From: Cumulibacter manganitolerans
GTDB taxonomy: Bacteria; Actinomycetota; Actinomycetes; Mycobacteriales; Antricoccaceae
Reading direction: 5' to 3'
NCBI RefSeq assembly: GCF_009602465.1
Contig: NZ_WBKP01000010.1
Span: 1-64,000 of the forward strand
Length of the DNA stretch: 64,000 nt
In this document: in pieces, positions 47,075 through 58,423 of the stretch
How the letters are laid out: each line of letters begins with the position of its first letter
Numbering within the stretch: the stretch's first letter is position 1
Translations under genes and position numbers: made by a program
Notes under the pieces: generated by a model
What the model was told of the DNA's origin: nothing
The model's input: only the letters and a program-made list of their open reading frames with translations
The model's database searches: none

Positions 47075-48535
47075 TCAGACGGCCAGGGGACGGTCGGTCG
47101 GGTTGACCGGACGCGGCAGCTGCGACGGGATCCCCATGAGGTACTCGTCGACGCTCTTCGCTGCGGCGCGGCCCTCGGCGATCGCCCACACGATCAGCGA
47201 CTGGCCGCGGCCCGCGTCGCCGGCGACGAACACGCCCGGCAGCGACGTCATGTACTCGTTGTCGCGGACGATGTTCGTGCGCTCGTCGAGCGGGACGTCG
47301 AGCTGCTCGACGAACCCCTCGCGCTCCGGGCCGAGGAAGCCCATGGCCAGCAGCACCAGCTGCGCCGGGATCTCCCGCTCCGAGCCGGGCACCTCCGTGA
47401 ACGCGCCGTCCTTCATCTCGACGTCGGCGACCCGCAGCGCCTGGACGTTGCCGTCCTCGTCCGCGAGGATCTCCTTCGTCGAGACGGCGTACAGCCGTTC
47501 GCCGCCCTCCTCGTGCGCCGAGGCGACGCGGAACAGCATCGGGTACGTCGGCCACGGCTGGTGGTCGGGCCGCTCCTCGCCGGGCTGCGGCATGATCTCC
47601 AGCGAGGTCACCGACTTGGCGCCCTGGCGCAGCGCGGTGCCGATGCAGTCGGCGCCGGTGTCGCCGCCGCCGATGACGATTACGTCCTTTCCGGTGGCCA
47701 GGATCTGGCCCTCGACCTCCTCGCCGAGCGCCGTGCGGTTGGCCTGCGGCAGGTAGTCCATCGCCTGGTAGGTGCCGGTGTGCTCGCGGCCGGTCACCTG
47801 CAGGTCGCGCGGCACGGTCGCGCCGGTCGCGATCACCACCGCGTCGTACCGGTCGCGCAGCTCCTTGGCGGTGATGTCCCTGCCCACCTGCACCGAGCAG
47901 CGGAACCGGGTGCCCTCGGCCTTCATCTGGTTGATCCGGCGCTCGAGGACCGACTTCTCCATCTTGAACTCGGGGATGCCGTAGCGCAGCAGGCCGCCCG
48001 GCTTGTCGTCGCGCTCGTACACCGCGACGGTGTGCCCGGCGCGGGTCAGCTGCTGGGCCGCGGCCAGGCCGGCCGGCCCGGAGCCGACAACGGCGACCGT
48101 CTTGCCGGTGAGCCGCTCCGGCGGCAGCGGGGTCACGAGGTTGGCCGCGAAGGCCTTCTCGATCGTCTGCACCTCGATCTGCTTGATCGTCACGGCGGGC
48201 TGGTTGATGCCCAGCACGCACGCGGTCTCGCAGGGCGCGGGGCACAGCCGCCCGGTGAACTCCGGGAAGTTGTTCGTGGCATGCAGCCGCTCGATGCCGT
48301 CGGCGGTGTCACCCTTCCACGCGAAGGTGTTCCACTCGGGGATCAGGTTGCCCAGCGGGCAGCCGGAGTGGCAGAACGGGATGCCGCAGTCCATGCAGCG
48401 CGACGCCTGACGGCGCAGCTGCGCGTCGTCCTGCTCCTCGTAGACCTCTTTCCAGTCCCGAATCCGGACGTCGACCGGACGGCGCTTCGGGAGCTCGCGC
48501 TCGCGGTACTTCAGGAAACCCTTGGGATCAGCCAT
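47075..48535 (-). CDS. gltD: Glutamate synthase small subunit
   Basis: GltD passes electrons from NADPH through FAD and Fe-S clusters to GltB. The 486-residue protein has two N-terminal Cys clusters ([17 protein letters not shown] and CPAPCETAC), the FAD motif [17 protein letters not shown], the NADPH motif [15 protein letters not shown] and the late FAD motif [18 protein letters not shown]. Its ATG lies 8 bp inside the gltB end, so the two are coupled. The length is normal. Confidence 0.96.
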   Translation of the reverse strand: MADPKGFLKYRERELPKRRPVDVRIRDWKEVYEEQDDAQLRRQASRCMDCGIPFCHSGCPLGNLIPEWNTFAWKGDTADGIERLHATNNFPEFTGRLCPAPCETACVLGINQPAVTIKQIEVQTIEKAFAANLVTPLPPERLTGKTVAVVGSGPAGLAAAQQLTRAGHTVAVYERDDKPGGLLRYGIPEFKMEKSVLERRINQMKAEGTRFRCSVQVGRDITAKELRDRYDAVVIATGATVPRDLQVTGREHTGTYQAMDYLPQANRTALGEEVEGQILATGKDVIVIGGGDTGADCIGTALRQGAKSVTSLEIMPQPGEERPDHQPWPTYPMLFRVASAHEEGGERLYAVSTKEILADEDGNVQALRVADVEMKDGAFTEVPGSEREIPAQLVLLAMGFLGPEREGFVEQLDVPLDERTNIVRDNEYMTSLPGVFVAGDAGRGQSLIVWAIAEGRAAAKSVDEYLMGIPSQLPRPVNPTDRPLAV

Positions 48536-51500
48536 TGAACACCTCCATGATGCGGCTCCACACTTCGTTGCCGTCGGGGTCGAGCCCCTCGGCCTCTGCT
48601 TCGGCGCGTACGTCGAGCACGCGCTGGTAGTCACGCGGCAGCACGACCTTGATCCGCCCGCGGGCGGCGTCGAAGTCGTCGACCAGTGACTTGGCGACCG
48701 CCGAGCCGGTCCACTTGATGTGGTCGTTCAGCAGCCGGTGCACCACCTCGAGGTCACCCGCGCGCAGGTCGATGACGTCGACCAGCTCGGGGTTGACCAG
48801 CCGCTCGTCGAGGTCGAGCACGTAGGCGACGCCGCCGCTCATGCCGGCGCCGAAGTTCCGGCCGGTCTGGCCCAGGATCAGCACCGTGCCGCCGGTCATG
48901 TACTCGCAGCCGTGGTCGCCCACGCCCTCGACGACCGCGATCGCGCCGGAGTTGCGCACGCAGAACCGCTCACCGACGATGCCGCGCAGGTAGATCTCGC
49001 CGCTGGTCGCGCCGTACCCGATGACGTTGCCGGCGATGACGTTCTCCTCGGCGATCAGCGGGGCGCTGTCGGCGGGCCGGACGACGAGGCGTCCACCGGA
49101 GAGCCCCTTGCCGACGTAGTCGTTCGCGTCGCCCTGCAGCAGCAGGGTGATGCCCTTGGGCAGGAACGCGCCGAAGGACTGTCCCGCCGAGCCCTGCAGG
49201 GTCAGCTCGATCGACCCGTCCGGCAGGCCGCCGGGGTGCGACTTGGTGACCTCGTGGCCGAGCATCGTGCCGATGGTGCGCATGACGTTGCGGACGGCGA
49301 CCGTCTCGCGCACCTGCTCGCCGTTGTCGATCGCCGGGCGGGCGAGCGCGATGAGCTGCTGGTCGAGCGCCTTGTCCAGGCCGTGGTCCTGGCTGCCGGA
49401 GTTGTACGGCGTACCGCCGGTCGGATCCTCGACCGCGGCCAGGATCGGCGCGAGGTCCAGGCCCGAGGCCTTCCAGTGCTCGACGGCCTTGTCGGCCTTG
49501 ATCGCCTCGACGTGGCCGACCGCCTCCTGGATGGAGCGGAAGCCGAGCGCCGCCAGGTGCTCGCGCACCTCCTCGGCGATGTACTCGAAGAACGTCTCGA
49601 CGAACTCCGGCTTGCCGCTGAACCGCGCGCGCAGCTCGGGGTTCTGTGTCGCGACGCCGACCGGGCAGGTGTCCATGTGGCAGACGCGCATCATGACGCA
49701 GCCCGAGACGATCAGCGGCGCGGTCGCGAAGCCGAACTCCTCGGCACCGAGCAGCGCGGCGATGACGACGTCACGGCCGGTCTTCATCTGGCCGTCCGCC
49801 TGCACGACGATCCGGTCGCGCAGGCCGTTGAGCTTCAGCGTCTGCTGGGTCTCGGCGAGGCCGAGCTCCCACGGCGCGCCGGCGTGCTTGAGCGACGTCA
49901 GCGGCGAGGCGCCGGTACCGCCGTCGTGCCCGGAGATCAGCACCACGTCGGCGTGCGCCTTGGACACGCCCGCGGCGACCGTGCCGACGCCGATCTCCGC
50001 CACCAGCTTGACGTGGATGCGGGCGCTCGGGTTGGCGTTCTTCAGGTCGTGGATGAGCTGCGCGAGATCCTCGATCGAGTAGATGTCGTGGTGCGGAGGC
50101 GGTGAGATCAGCCCGACGCCGGGCGTCGAGTGCCGCGTCTTGGCCACCCACGGGTACACCTTGTTGCCCGGGAGCTGGCCGCCCTCGCCGGGCTTGGCGC
50201 CCTGCGCCATCTTGATCTGGATGTCGTCGGCCTCGGTCAGGTAGTGGCTGGTCACGCCGAACCGGCCGGAGGCCACCTGCTTGATCGCCGAGCGGCGCGT
50301 GGGGTCGATGAGCCGGTCGACATCCTCGCCGCCCTCGCCGGTGTTGGACTTGCCGCCGAGGCGGTTCATGGCGATCGCGAGCGTCTCGTGCGCCTCCTTG
50401 GAGATCGACCCGTAGGACATCGCTCCCGTCGAGAACCGCTTGACGATCTCGCTCACCGGCTCGACCTCGTCGATCGGGATCGGCGTCCGGCCGGTGACGT
50501 CCGCGCCGGCGAACTCGAACAGCCCGCGCAGCGTCATCAGCTGGGCGGACTGCCCGTCGACCGCCTGCGTGTACTTCTTGAAGATGTCGTAGCGCTTCTG
50601 CCGGGTGGCGTGCTGCAGCCGGAACACCGTCTCGGGGTTGAACAGGTGCGGCTCGGCGTCGCGGCGCCACTGGTACTCGCCGCCGGTCCACAGCGGACGG
50701 TGCGGGATCTCGACTCCCTCGGGCGGGTACGCGACGGCGTGCCGCTGCGCGACCTCCTTCGCGATGACGTCCATGCCGATCCCGCCGAGCTGGCTGACGG
50801 TTCCGGTGAAGTACTTGTCGACGAGCTGCTGGCTCAGGCCGACCGCCTCGAACACCTGCGCGCCGCAGTACGACGGCACCGTCGAGATGCCCATCTTGCT
50901 CATCACCTTCAGCACGCCCTTGCCGAGCGCCTTGATGAGGTTGCGGACCGCCTTGTCCGGGCCGACGCCCTCGATGAAGCCGCGACGGCAGAGGTCCTCC
51001 ACGGACTCCATCGCGAGGTACGGGTTGACCGCCGCCGCGCCGAAGCCGACCAGCAGCGCGACGTGGTGCACCTCGCGGACGTCGCCGGCCTCGACGATGA
51101 GGCCGACCCGGGTGCGGGTCTTCTCGCGGATCAGGTGGTGGTGGACGGCGCTGGTCAGCAGCAGCGACGGGATCGGCGCGTAGTCGCGACCCGAGTCGCG
51201 GTCGGACAGCACGATGAACCGCGCGCCCTTGCCGATCGCCTCGGAGACCTCGGCGAAGATCTCCTCGAGCCGCTCGGCGATGCCCTGGCCACCGCGCAGG
51301 TGGTCGTACAGGCCGCGCACGACGTGCGTGGCGTAGCCGGGCTGGTCGCCGTCGGCGTTGATGTGCACGATCTTCGCGAGCTCGTCGTTGTCGATCACCG
51401 GGAAGGGCAGCGCGAGCTGGCGGGCGTGCGTCGGCGACACCGAGAGCATGTTGCGCTCGGGACCGATGGTGGTCGCCAGCGAGGTCACCAGCTCCTCGCG

Positions 51501-53078
51501 GATGGCGTCCAGCGGCGGGTTCGTGACCTGCGCGAACAGCTGGGTGAAGTAGTCGAACAGCAGCCGCGGGCGCTTGGAGAGCACCGCGATCGGCGTGTCC
51601 GTGCCCATGGAGCCGAGCGCCTCGCCACCGGTCGCGGCCATCGGCGTGAGCAGGATCCGCAGCTCCTCGTGCGTGTAGCCGAAGGTCTGCTGACGACGCG
51701 CCACGGACGACGCGGTGTGCACGATGTGCTCGCGCTCCGGCAGGTTCTCGAGGTGGATCACGCCGTCCTCGAGCCACTCGCGGTACGGCTGCGCGGCGGC
51801 CAGGCCGGACTTGACCTCGTCGTCCTCGATGATCCGGCCGTGCTCGGTGTCGACCAGGAACATCCGGCCCGGCTGCAGGCGGCCGGTGCGGACGACGTCC
51901 GCCGGGTCCAGGTCCAGGACGCCGGACTCGGAGGCGAGCACCACGAGCCCGTCCTTGGTCACCGTGAACCGTCCGGGGCGCAGCCCGTTGCGGTCGAGGA
52001 CGGCGCCGGCGAGGGTGCCGTCGGTGAAGGTCACGCAGGCCGGCCCGTCCCACGGCTCCATGAACATCGAGTGGAACTCGTAGAACGCGCGCCGCTCGGG
52101 ATCCATCGACTCGTGGTTCTGCCACGCCTCCGGGATCATCATCAGCACGGCGTGCGGCAGCGAGCGGCCGCCGAGGTGCAGCAGCTCGAGGACCTCGTCG
52201 AAGGACGCCGAGTCGGAGGCCTCCGGCGAGCAGATCGGGAACAGCCGCTTGATGTCGCCGGGCAGGATGTCGGAGGTCAGCGCCGACTCGCGCGCCCGCA
52301 TCCAGTTGCGGTTGCCCTTGACCGTGTTGATCTCGCCGTTGTGGGCGATCATCCGGAACGGGTGCGCCAGCGGCCACGACGGGAAGGTGTTGGTCGAGAA
52401 CCGGGAGTGCACCAGCGCCAGCTTGGTCTGGACGCGGGCGTCGCCGAGGTCGGGGAAGAACGGCTCGAGCTGGCCGGTGGTCAGCATCCCCTTGTAGACG
52501 AGGGTGCGCGCCGACAGCGACGCGAAGTACACCTTGGCCTCGTGCTCGGCGCGCTTGCGCAGGCAGTACGCCATACGGTCGAGGCCGATGCCGGTCGCCT
52601 TGCCGATGGCGCTGGAGACGAACAGCATCGCGAAGTGCGGCATGCAGTCGCGGGCGACCTGCCCGAGGATGTCCGGCGCGATCGGCACGTCGCGCCAGCC
52701 GAGGACCTTCAGGTGCTCGGCCGCGGCCAGCTCCTCGATCTGCGCGACGGTCGCGGCGCGCTCGTCGGCGTCGCGGGGCAGGAAGGCCATGCCCACGGCG
52801 TACGACTCGACGGTCGGCAGCTCGAAGTCGACCGTCTGGCGCAGGAAGGCGTCGGGGACCTGCATCAGGATGCCGGCACCGTCACCGACCAGCGGGTCGG
52901 CGCCGGTGGCGCCGCGGTGGTCGAGGTTGCGCAGGGCGGTCAGCGCATGCTGGATGATGTCGTGCCCGCCATGGCCGCGCATCGTGGCGACCATGGCCAC
53001 ACCACAGGCATCGCGCTCGAACGAGCGGTTGTACAGCCCCTGGTTGGCGGGCAGTGCAGAGAAACCGGCGTACGACAT
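48528..53078 (-). CDS. gltB: Glutamate synthase large subunit
   Basis: GltB makes two glutamates from glutamine and 2-oxoglutarate. The 1516-residue protein starts with a class II glutaminase domain whose nucleophile Cys is in [10 protein letters not shown], removed from a short propeptide. It continues with the central domain, the FMN-binding domain (HGMAD-type region near [16 protein letters not shown]) and a 3Fe-4S Cys set in [19 protein letters not shown]. The C-terminal beta-helix has [11 protein letters not shown] and [14 protein letters not shown] 53078 gives the expected propeptide. Confidence 0.96.
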   Translation of the reverse strand: MSYAGFSALPANQGLYNRSFERDACGVAMVATMRGHGGHDIIQHALTALRNLDHRGATGADPLVGDGAGILMQVPDAFLRQTVDFELPTVESYAVGMAFLPRDADERAATVAQIEELAAAEHLKVLGWRDVPIAPDILGQVARDCMPHFAMLFVSSAIGKATGIGLDRMAYCLRKRAEHEAKVYFASLSARTLVYKGMLTTGQLEPFFPDLGDARVQTKLALVHSRFSTNTFPSWPLAHPFRMIAHNGEINTVKGNRNWMRARESALTSDILPGDIKRLFPICSPEASDSASFDEVLELLHLGGRSLPHAVLMMIPEAWQNHESMDPERRAFYEFHSMFMEPWDGPACVTFTDGTLAGAVLDRNGLRPGRFTVTKDGLVVLASESGVLDLDPADVVRTGRLQPGRMFLVDTEHGRIIEDDEVKSGLAAAQPYREWLEDGVIHLENLPEREHIVHTASSVARRQQTFGYTHEELRILLTPMAATGGEALGSMGTDTPIAVLSKRPRLLFDYFTQLFAQVTNPPLDAIREELVTSLATTIGPERNMLSVSPTHARQLALPFPVIDNDELAKIVHINADGDQPGYATHVVRGLYDHLRGGQGIAERLEEIFAEVSEAIGKGARFIVLSDRDSGRDYAPIPSLLLTSAVHHHLIREKTRTRVGLIVEAGDVREVHHVALLVGFGAAAVNPYLAMESVEDLCRRGFIEGVGPDKAVRNLIKALGKGVLKVMSKMGISTVPSYCGAQVFEAVGLSQQLVDKYFTGTVSQLGGIGMDVIAKEVAQRHAVAYPPEGVEIPHRPLWTGGEYQWRRDAEPHLFNPETVFRLQHATRQKRYDIFKKYTQAVDGQSAQLMTLRGLFEFAGADVTGRTPIPIDEVEPVSEIVKRFSTGAMSYGSISKEAHETLAIAMNRLGGKSNTGEGGEDVDRLIDPTRRSAIKQVASGRFGVTSHYLTEADDIQIKMAQGAKPGEGGQLPGNKVYPWVAKTRHSTPGVGLISPPPHHDIYSIEDLAQLIHDLKNANPSARIHVKLVAEIGVGTVAAGVSKAHADVVLISGHDGGTGASPLTSLKHAGAPWELGLAETQQTLKLNGLRDRIVVQADGQMKTGRDVVIAALLGAEEFGFATAPLIVSGCVMMRVCHMDTCPVGVATQNPELRARFSGKPEFVETFFEYIAEEVREHLAALGFRSIQEAVGHVEAIKADKAVEHWKASGLDLAPILAAVEDPTGGTPYNSGSQDHGLDKALDQQLIALARPAIDNGEQVRETVAVRNVMRTIGTMLGHEVTKSHPGGLPDGSIELTLQGSAGQSFGAFLPKGITLLLQGDANDYVGKGLSGGRLVVRPADSAPLIAEENVIAGNVIGYGATSGEIYLRGIVGERFCVRNSGAIAVVEGVGDHGCEYMTGGTVLILGQTGRNFGAGMSGGVAYVLDLDERLVNPELVDVIDLRAGDLEVVHRLLNDHIKWTGSAVAKSLVDDFDAARGRIKVVLPRDYQRVLDVRAEAEAEGLDPDGNEVWSRIMEVFNG

Positions 53079-53204
53079 GAAGCCACCGTCCTGTTCTTCC
53101 GAGGTTTGACATCGAAGTACTGCCTGGACGGCATTGGCCAGAGCGCTCTTCAGTTTACAAGGCGGCCCAACAAGATTCCAATTCGCGGGAACGTGATCCC
53201 AGAT

Positions 53205-53235
53205 ACCGGGACCCGACGGGCCGTCGGGTCCCGGT
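53205..53235. terminator. Perfect 13-bp hairpin upstream of gltB
   Basis: ACCGGGACCCGAC and GTCGGGTCCCGGT pair perfectly around GGGCC. It lies 127 bp before the gltB start, so it is either a second terminator for the thiolase transcript or part of the gltB control region. Confidence 0.65.
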
Positions 53236-53301
53236 AGGCCGCGCTGCCTCCGGCTCCGAACCGGCTCTCCGCCAGCCGGTACTCCGGAAAACCACACGCG
53301 A

Positions 53302-53338
53302 GAGGCCCACTGTCCACTCGGGGTGGACAGTGGGCCTC
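53302..53338. terminator. Perfect 16-bp hairpin downstream of the thiolase gene
   Basis: GAGGCCCACTGTCCAC and GTGGACAGTGGGCCTC pair perfectly around a 5-base loop. The inner core GTCCAC..GGGTGGAC matches the hairpin at 4283-4329. Confidence 0.8.
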
Positions 53339-53352
53339 CTGGGCGACGATCT

Positions 53353-53411
53353 CCGGACGCCGGCCCCCGGACGCCGGCCCCCGGACGCCGGCCCCCGGAC
53401 GCCGGACGCCG
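53353..53411. repeat. 14-bp tandem repeat
   Basis: Three perfect copies of CCGGACGCCGGCCC and a partial fourth lie just after the thiolase stop. With the two hairpins they account for most of the 352-bp gap 53079-53430, where I see no gene. Confidence 0.9.
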
Positions 53412-53430
53412 GGTCGCCGGCCGCGCAGGC

Positions 53431-54627
53431 CTAGGCGCGCTCGAAGACCGCGGCCATGCCCTGTCCCGAGCCCACGCACATGGTCTCGAGGCCGTACTTG
53501 GCGTCCCGGCGCTGCATCTCGTGCAGCAGCGAGGTCATGATTCGGACGCCGGTGGCCGCGATCGGGTGGCCCAGCGAGATGCCGCCGCCGTTCACGTTGA
53601 GCTTGTCGGGCTCGTTCCAGCCCCAGCCCTTCAGCACGGCGAGGACCTGGGCGGCGAACGCCTCGTTGAGCTCGACGAGGTCGATGTCATCCCACGACAG
53701 GCCGCTCTTGGCGAACAGCTTCGCGACGGCGGGCACGGGGCCCCAACCCATGGTCCCCGGCTCGCAGCCGACCGCGCTCCAGCTGTGCAGGAAGCCCATC
53801 GGCTCCAGGCCCAGCTCGTCGAGCTTGTCCTCGGCGACGATCAGGCACGCCGCCGCCGCGTCGTTCTGCTGCGAGGCGTTGCCGGCGGTGACCACGCCGT
53901 CCTTGCGCAGCACGCGCAGCTTGGCCAGTGACTCCATGCTCGTGCCGGGCCGGATGCCCTCGTCCTTGGTGAACGGCACCGGATCGCCCTTGCGCTGCGG
54001 GACCTCCACCGCGACGACCTCGTCGTCGAACACGCCCTTCTCCCAGGCGTCGGCGGCGCGCTGGTGGGAGCGCACGGAGTACTCGTCCGCCTCCTCACGG
54101 GTGACGCCCTGCTGGGCGGCAAGGACGTCGGCGGTCTCGATCATGCCGCTGATCTCGCCGTACCGCCAGGTCGGCTGCGAGCGCTCGCGGCCCCGGTCGA
54201 GGCGGTCGTGCAGCATCATGCCGCCGGCGCGGGTGCCCCAGCGGGCGCCGGTGGTGTAGTGCTCAATCCGGCTCATGGACTCGGCTCCGCCGGCGACCAC
54301 GACGTCCGCGGCGCCCGACTGGACCATCATCGCGCCGGTCACGATCGACATGAGCCCGCCGGCGCAGCGGCGGTCGAGCTGCATGCCGGGGGTCTCGGTC
54401 GGCAGCCCGGCGTGCATCGCCACCCAGCGGCCGATGCACGGGGTCTCGCCGTTGGGGTAGGACTGCGCGAACACGACGTCCTCGATCAGTGCGGGATCGA
54501 CGTCCGAGCGCTTCATGACCTCCTTGACGACGGTGGCCGCGAGGTCCTCGACCGGCACCCCCTTGAGGGATCCGCCGTACGTGCCGACGGCAGTGCGGAC
54601 GGGATTCACAATGGCGGCTCTGCGCAT
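53431..54627 (-). CDS. Acetyl-CoA acetyltransferase (thiolase)
   Basis: The 398-residue thiolase condenses or cleaves acyl-CoA. Active-site elements are the acyl-accepting Cys near residue 89 ([13 protein letters not shown]), NEAFAAQ, the His in [14 protein letters not shown] and the second Cys in [10 protein letters not shown]. The sequence around the first Cys (RRCAGG) differs from the common NRVCGSG and fits an acetyltransferase subgroup of actinobacteria and pseudomonads. Its role may be in beta-oxidation; a link to 3-oxoadipyl-CoA cleavage is possible but not supported by position. Confidence 0.92.
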   Translation of the reverse strand: MRRAAIVNPVRTAVGTYGGSLKGVPVEDLAATVVKEVMKRSDVDPALIEDVVFAQSYPNGETPCIGRWVAMHAGLPTETPGMQLDRRCAGGLMSIVTGAMMVQSGAADVVVAGGAESMSRIEHYTTGARWGTRAGGMMLHDRLDRGRERSQPTWRYGEISGMIETADVLAAQQGVTREEADEYSVRSHQRAADAWEKGVFDDEVVAVEVPQRKGDPVPFTKDEGIRPGTSMESLAKLRVLRKDGVVTAGNASQQNDAAAACLIVAEDKLDELGLEPMGFLHSWSAVGCEPGTMGWGPVPAVAKLFAKSGLSWDDIDLVELNEAFAAQVLAVLKGWGWNEPDKLNVNGGGISLGHPIAATGVRIMTSLLHEMQRRDAKYGLETMCVGSGQGMAAVFERA

Positions 54628-54692
54628 GATGGGTCTCCTAGTGGTGGCGACGCGTGCCCGGTCGGCGCACGCGAACAGGATTCTCGGTGACT

Positions 54693-56261
54693 CTACTTCC
54701 GGGGGCGGTGCCCGGCCGGACGGCGGGAGGCGGTCCGGCGGCTGCGCGGACGGTGTACGACGAGCACGCGGCGCGCGGGGTGCGACACGCGCTGGCTGTC
54801 GAGCTCGTCGTCGGCGACCGGCGTCCCGCTGCCGTCGAGGGTGCCCGCGTCACCGGCGGCCGTCGTCGCGGCCGGGGTCGGCGGGATCCGCCAGGCGAGC
54901 ACCAGCGCGACGAGGCACGCGCCGACGGCGAGGGCGAAGCACAGCTGGAACGGGTCGAACGGGCCGTACGACGTCCCGCCGGCCACGAAGGCGGTGGCCA
55001 GGATCGCGCCGTGCACGGCCGACGCGAGCGACGTGCCGATCGAGCGCGACAGGGTGTTGACGCTGTTGGCGGCGGCCGTCTGGGACGGGGGCGCGGCACG
55101 CATGATGAGCGTCGGGGCGGCGGCGTACGACAGCGCGATTCCGGTGCCGACGAACATCGTGACGATGACCGCCTCCCACACCTCCTGCAGCAGGAACACG
55201 CCGAGGGTGAAGCCGAACGCGATCACCGCGATGCCCGCCATGAAGGTGAAGCGCGGACCGTGGTGGGTGATGAGCCGGGCGGCGAACGGCGAGACGGCCA
55301 TCATGAGCAGGCCCATCGGCGCGGCGCACAGGCCGGCGACGACCATGCTCTTGCCGAAGCCGTACCCGGTGTCGACCGGCGCCTGGATGAGCTGGGTGAT
55401 GACCAGGTTGGAGCTGTACATCGCGAAGCCGACCAGGATCGAGGCCAGGTTGGTGTACTTCACGGTGGGCCGCGCGGTGACTCGCATGTCGACCAGCGGG
55501 TGCGCCCTGCGGCGCTCGGTACGCACGAACACGAGCGCGAGCACGACGGCGGCGGCGAAGCAGCCCAGCACTCGCGCGTCGCCCCAGCCCCACGCGCGGG
55601 TCTTGGTGAACGCGAAGAGCACCGCCACCAGCAGCGCGGACAGCGTCAGGGCGCCGCGGACGTCGAAGGAGCCTCCGGAGCGGACCGGCGACTCGGGCAC
55701 GTACCCGACGACGCCGACGATGGCGATCGCGCCGAGCACGGCCGAGCCGATGAACAGGTAGTGCCAGGACAGGTGCTCCGCGACTATCGAGGCGAGCGGG
55801 AGCCCGATCGCGCCGCCGATGCCGAGCGTGGCGCTCATCAGCGCCACCGACGAGCCGAGGCGCTCACGCGGTAGCACGTCGCGCATCAGGCTGATGCCCA
55901 GCGCGATGGAGCCGATCGCCGCGCCCTGGAAGGCGCGCCCGACGAGCATGAGCGGCAGACCGGTCGCGAGCGCGCAGAGCACGGATCCGACGACCATCGC
56001 GCTGATCGAGATCAGCAGCATGCGCTTCTTGCCCACCATGTCGCCGAGCCGTCCGGCGATCGGCGTGCACACCGCACCGAACATCAACGTCATCGTGAGC
56101 ACCCAGGTGGCGTCGTCCGGCGCGGCGTGCAGGATGCCGGGCAGGTGCGGCAGGAGAGGGACGACGAGCGTCTGCATGATGCTCACCGTCATGCCGGTGA
56201 GCGACAGGACGGCGACGACGAGGGCGGGGCGCGAGGCCAGGACGGGCGTGGGCGAGGACAT
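54693..56261 (-). CDS. MFS drug exporter, DHA2 (14-helix) type
   Basis: The 522-residue transporter has about 14 hydrophobic helices. The DHA2 signatures are motif A (GRLGDMVGKKRMLL) after helix 2 and LMLVGRAFQGAAIGSIALGI after helix 4. The C-terminal tail is long and Arg-rich (RRVLVVHRPRSRRTASRR). It probably exports a hydrophobic compound with proton influx. ATG 56261 follows AAGGAACGC; an upstream frame extends the N-terminus by 22 residues. A short inverted repeat (TAGT-GCGA-ACTA, 56332-56343) lies upstream and may be an operator. Confidence 0.88.
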   Translation of the reverse strand: MSSPTPVLASRPALVVAVLSLTGMTVSIMQTLVVPLLPHLPGILHAAPDDATWVLTMTLMFGAVCTPIAGRLGDMVGKKRMLLISISAMVVGSVLCALATGLPLMLVGRAFQGAAIGSIALGISLMRDVLPRERLGSSVALMSATLGIGGAIGLPLASIVAEHLSWHYLFIGSAVLGAIAIVGVVGYVPESPVRSGGSFDVRGALTLSALLVAVLFAFTKTRAWGWGDARVLGCFAAAVVLALVFVRTERRRAHPLVDMRVTARPTVKYTNLASILVGFAMYSSNLVITQLIQAPVDTGYGFGKSMVVAGLCAAPMGLLMMAVSPFAARLITHHGPRFTFMAGIAVIAFGFTLGVFLLQEVWEAVIVTMFVGTGIALSYAAAPTLIMRAAPPSQTAAANSVNTLSRSIGTSLASAVHGAILATAFVAGGTSYGPFDPFQLCFALAVGACLVALVLAWRIPPTPAATTAAGDAGTLDGSGTPVADDELDSQRVSHPARRVLVVHRPRSRRTASRRPAGHRPRK

Positions 56262-56331
56262 GCGTTCCTTGGTGGGAGTCTGCGTCGGCGGGCGGCGTCG
56301 GAGTCGGAAGCGGAAGGCCAGATTCATTTAG

Positions 56332-56343
56332 TAGTGCGAACTA
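56332..56343. promoter_or_regulatory. Possible operator between MFS and hydrolase genes
   Basis: TAGT-GCGA-ACTA is a 4-4-4 inverted repeat in an AT-richer patch between the divergent starts. No regulator gene is adjacent, so its owner is unknown. Confidence 0.25.
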
Positions 56344-56465
56344 TCTTACGCCCGAAGTGCCGCGATCGACAGCCGTCGCCGGCGTGACGGCCGTAACGCG
56401 GGCGCGGTGACTGGCGTAGGTTGCGAGCGAGAGATCCTGTTCGCGCCGACGCCGAGGAGCGCCAC

Positions 56466-57374
56466 ATGCCCGTAGATCCCGACACCCAGAAGATGCTCGA
56501 CGCCATCGAGGCCGCGGGCGCACCGCCGATCTTCGACGGCACCGACCCGGTCGCCTCGCGCGAGGCATACCTGGTCGCCGCCCGCGCGGCCGAGCAGGGC
56601 CTTGACGGGATCGCCACCGAGGACCGCACCCTGGCCGGGACCGACCTCGGAGCACGCGTCTACACGCCGGCCGAGCGCTCGCCCGGCACCGTGGTGTTCT
56701 TCCACGGCGGCGGGTGGGTCGTCGGCGACCTCGACTCGCACGACCGGTTCTGCGCGCGGATCGCCCGCGACACCGGGGCGACGGTCGTGAGCGTCGACTA
56801 CCGGCTGGCGCCGGAGCATCCGTTCCCCACGCCGTACGAGGACTGCTGGGCCGCGCTGCTCGCCGTCGCCGCCGACGTGGAGTCCTTCGGCGGCGGCAAG
56901 ATCGCGGTCGCCGGCGACTCGGCCGGCGGGAACCTCGCGGCCGCGATCGCGCAGCGCGCCCGCGACGAGCAGCAGGAGCTCGCCGCCGCGCTGCTGCTCT
57001 ACCCGGCGGTCGACCTCGAGGGCGACTACCTGTCCAAGACGCAGAACGCCACGGGCTACCGGCTCACGAAGTCCGATATGGACGCCTTCGAGCGGGCGTA
57101 CGCCGGCTCCGCGGACCGGACCGATCCCCGGATGTCGCCACTGTACGGCGATCCGAGTGGCCTGTGCCCCACGATCGTCGCGGTGGCCGGCTACGACCCG
57201 TTGCGCGACGAGGGCACGGCGTACGCCGAGGTGCTGGAGAAGGCCGGCGTCGACGTCACGTTGCGCGCCTACCCGGACTTCATCCACGGGTTCTTCGGCA
57301 TGGCCTGGATGTCGCCGGCCTGCGATGCGGCCGCTGCCGAGCTCACCGCCGACCTGGCGAAGTACCTGCGCTAG
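56466..57374 (+). CDS. Alpha/beta hydrolase, hormone-sensitive-lipase family
   Basis: The 302-residue esterase has the HSL oxyanion motif FFHGGGWVVGDLDSHD, the nucleophile in VAGDSAGGNLAAA, the Asp in VAGYDPLRDEG and the His in FIHGFFGM. It hydrolyses short-chain esters; the natural substrate is unknown. ATG 56466 is preceded by GAGGAGCGCC; GTG 56421 upstream would add 15 residues. It is divergent from the MFS exporter and converges on the FAH-family gene through a long inverted repeat. Confidence 0.9.
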   Translation: MPVDPDTQKMLDAIEAAGAPPIFDGTDPVASREAYLVAARAAEQGLDGIATEDRTLAGTDLGARVYTPAERSPGTVVFFHGGGWVVGDLDSHDRFCARIARDTGATVVSVDYRLAPEHPFPTPYEDCWAALLAVAADVESFGGGKIAVAGDSAGGNLAAAIAQRARDEQQELAAALLLYPAVDLEGDYLSKTQNATGYRLTKSDMDAFERAYAGSADRTDPRMSPLYGDPSGLCPTIVAVAGYDPLRDEGTAYAEVLEKAGVDVTLRAYPDFIHGFFGMAWMSPACDAAAAELTADLAKYLR

Positions 57375-57391
57375 CTGGTTCCGCCGAACGG

Positions 57392-57464
57392 CCGCCGACC
57401 TGCGGCGGACTTCGGTACGCCGGGGACGCGCCGATTCGGTACCGAAGTACGCCGCAGGTGGCGG
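57392..57464. terminator. Long inverted repeat between convergent hydrolase genes
   Basis: Arms 57392-57418 and 57439-57464 pair over about 25 bases with one bulge and one mismatch (core CTGCGGCG..ACTTCGGTAC). The right arm abuts the FAH-family stop codon. The core recurs at 60034-60090. Confidence 0.75.
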
Positions 57465-58298
57465 CTAGTCGATGAAGGTCTGGGACATCGTGCCGATGCC
57501 CTCGATCCACGAGTCGAGGCGCTCGCCGGCCCGCAGGTAGCGCTTGCGGCCCTGGCCCACGCCGGCCGGCGTGCCGGTCCAGATGAGGTCGCCCGGGTAC
57601 AGCTCGACGATCGCCGAGAGGTCGGCGATCGCCCGCGGCACCGGGAAGATCATCTCGCCGGAGTGGCCGTCCTGCATGGTCTCGCCGTCGACCGAGCAGC
57701 CCAGCGCGATGTCGTCGCGGTCGCGCAGCTCGTCGGGCGTGACGACGACCGGGCCCATCGGCGCGTAGTTGCGGTAGGACTTGGCGAGGGAGAACTGCCG
57801 CGTCCCGCGGCCCTGGTGCCGGCGGGCGGAGATGTCCTGGCCCATGGTCAGCCCGGCGACGTGGTCCCAGGCCTGCGCCTCGGGGATGTCGCGGCCGCCC
57901 TTGCCGATGACGACGACCAGCTCGACCTCCCAGTCGATGAGGTCGCCCTCGACCAGGCGCACCTGGGCGATCGGCCCGGTGAACGCCGACGCCCACTTGG
58001 TGAACACCTGGATCTCCTCGGGGATCGCCAGGCCGGTCTCGGCGGCGTGGTCGCGGTAGTTCAGGCCGAGGGCGAAGACCTGCTTCGGGAACGGCACCGG
58101 CGCGCCGATGCTCTCGACGGACACCTCGACCGCCCCGGTCCGCGGCGCGCTCGCCGCCCACGAGACGAACTCGTCCCAGACGTCGTACACCGCGCTCGGG
58201 TCGGCGCCGAAGCGGCCGTCGCTGGCCTTCTCGACGTCGATCCCGGTGGACTCCGAGGTCATCAGGTGGAGCCGACCACCCACGTTCGCGATTCGCAT
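57465..58298 (-). CDS. Fumarylacetoacetate hydrolase-family protein
   Basis: The 277-residue protein has the FAH C-terminal fold: QVFALGLNYRDHAAETG, metal ligands around DWEVELVVVIGKGG, DISARRHQGRG, SYRNYAPMGPVVV and GDLIWTGTPAGVG. Family members split acylpyruvates, decarboxylate oxaloacetate or hydrate dienoates in aromatic degradation. The exact reaction is unclear. ATG 58298 follows TGGAGGCAGGC. It is divergent from the acyl-CoA synthetase, with which it may share a control region. Confidence 0.88.
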   Translation of the reverse strand: MRIANVGGRLHLMTSESTGIDVEKASDGRFGADPSAVYDVWDEFVSWAASAPRTGAVEVSVESIGAPVPFPKQVFALGLNYRDHAAETGLAIPEEIQVFTKWASAFTGPIAQVRLVEGDLIDWEVELVVVIGKGGRDIPEAQAWDHVAGLTMGQDISARRHQGRGTRQFSLAKSYRNYAPMGPVVVTPDELRDRDDIALGCSVDGETMQDGHSGEMIFPVPRAIADLSAIVELYPGDLIWTGTPAGVGQGRKRYLRAGERLDSWIEGIGTMSQTFID

Positions 58299-58423
58299 GC
58301 CTGCCTCCAGAAATCAGCCGTGACGCCTCGATCCTCGCGCATCCCGGGACGTCCGGTCCCTCTGGGTCGCCCGACACGATCCCGTGGTAGACAATCAAGT
58401 GACTCACGACACAGGGAGCGAGA

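Noticed and set aside
50130-53237. A 1035-codon plus-strand frame opposite gltB
   Set aside because: High GC removes stops from the shadow frame. The minus-strand GltB sequence has all family motifs; this one has none.
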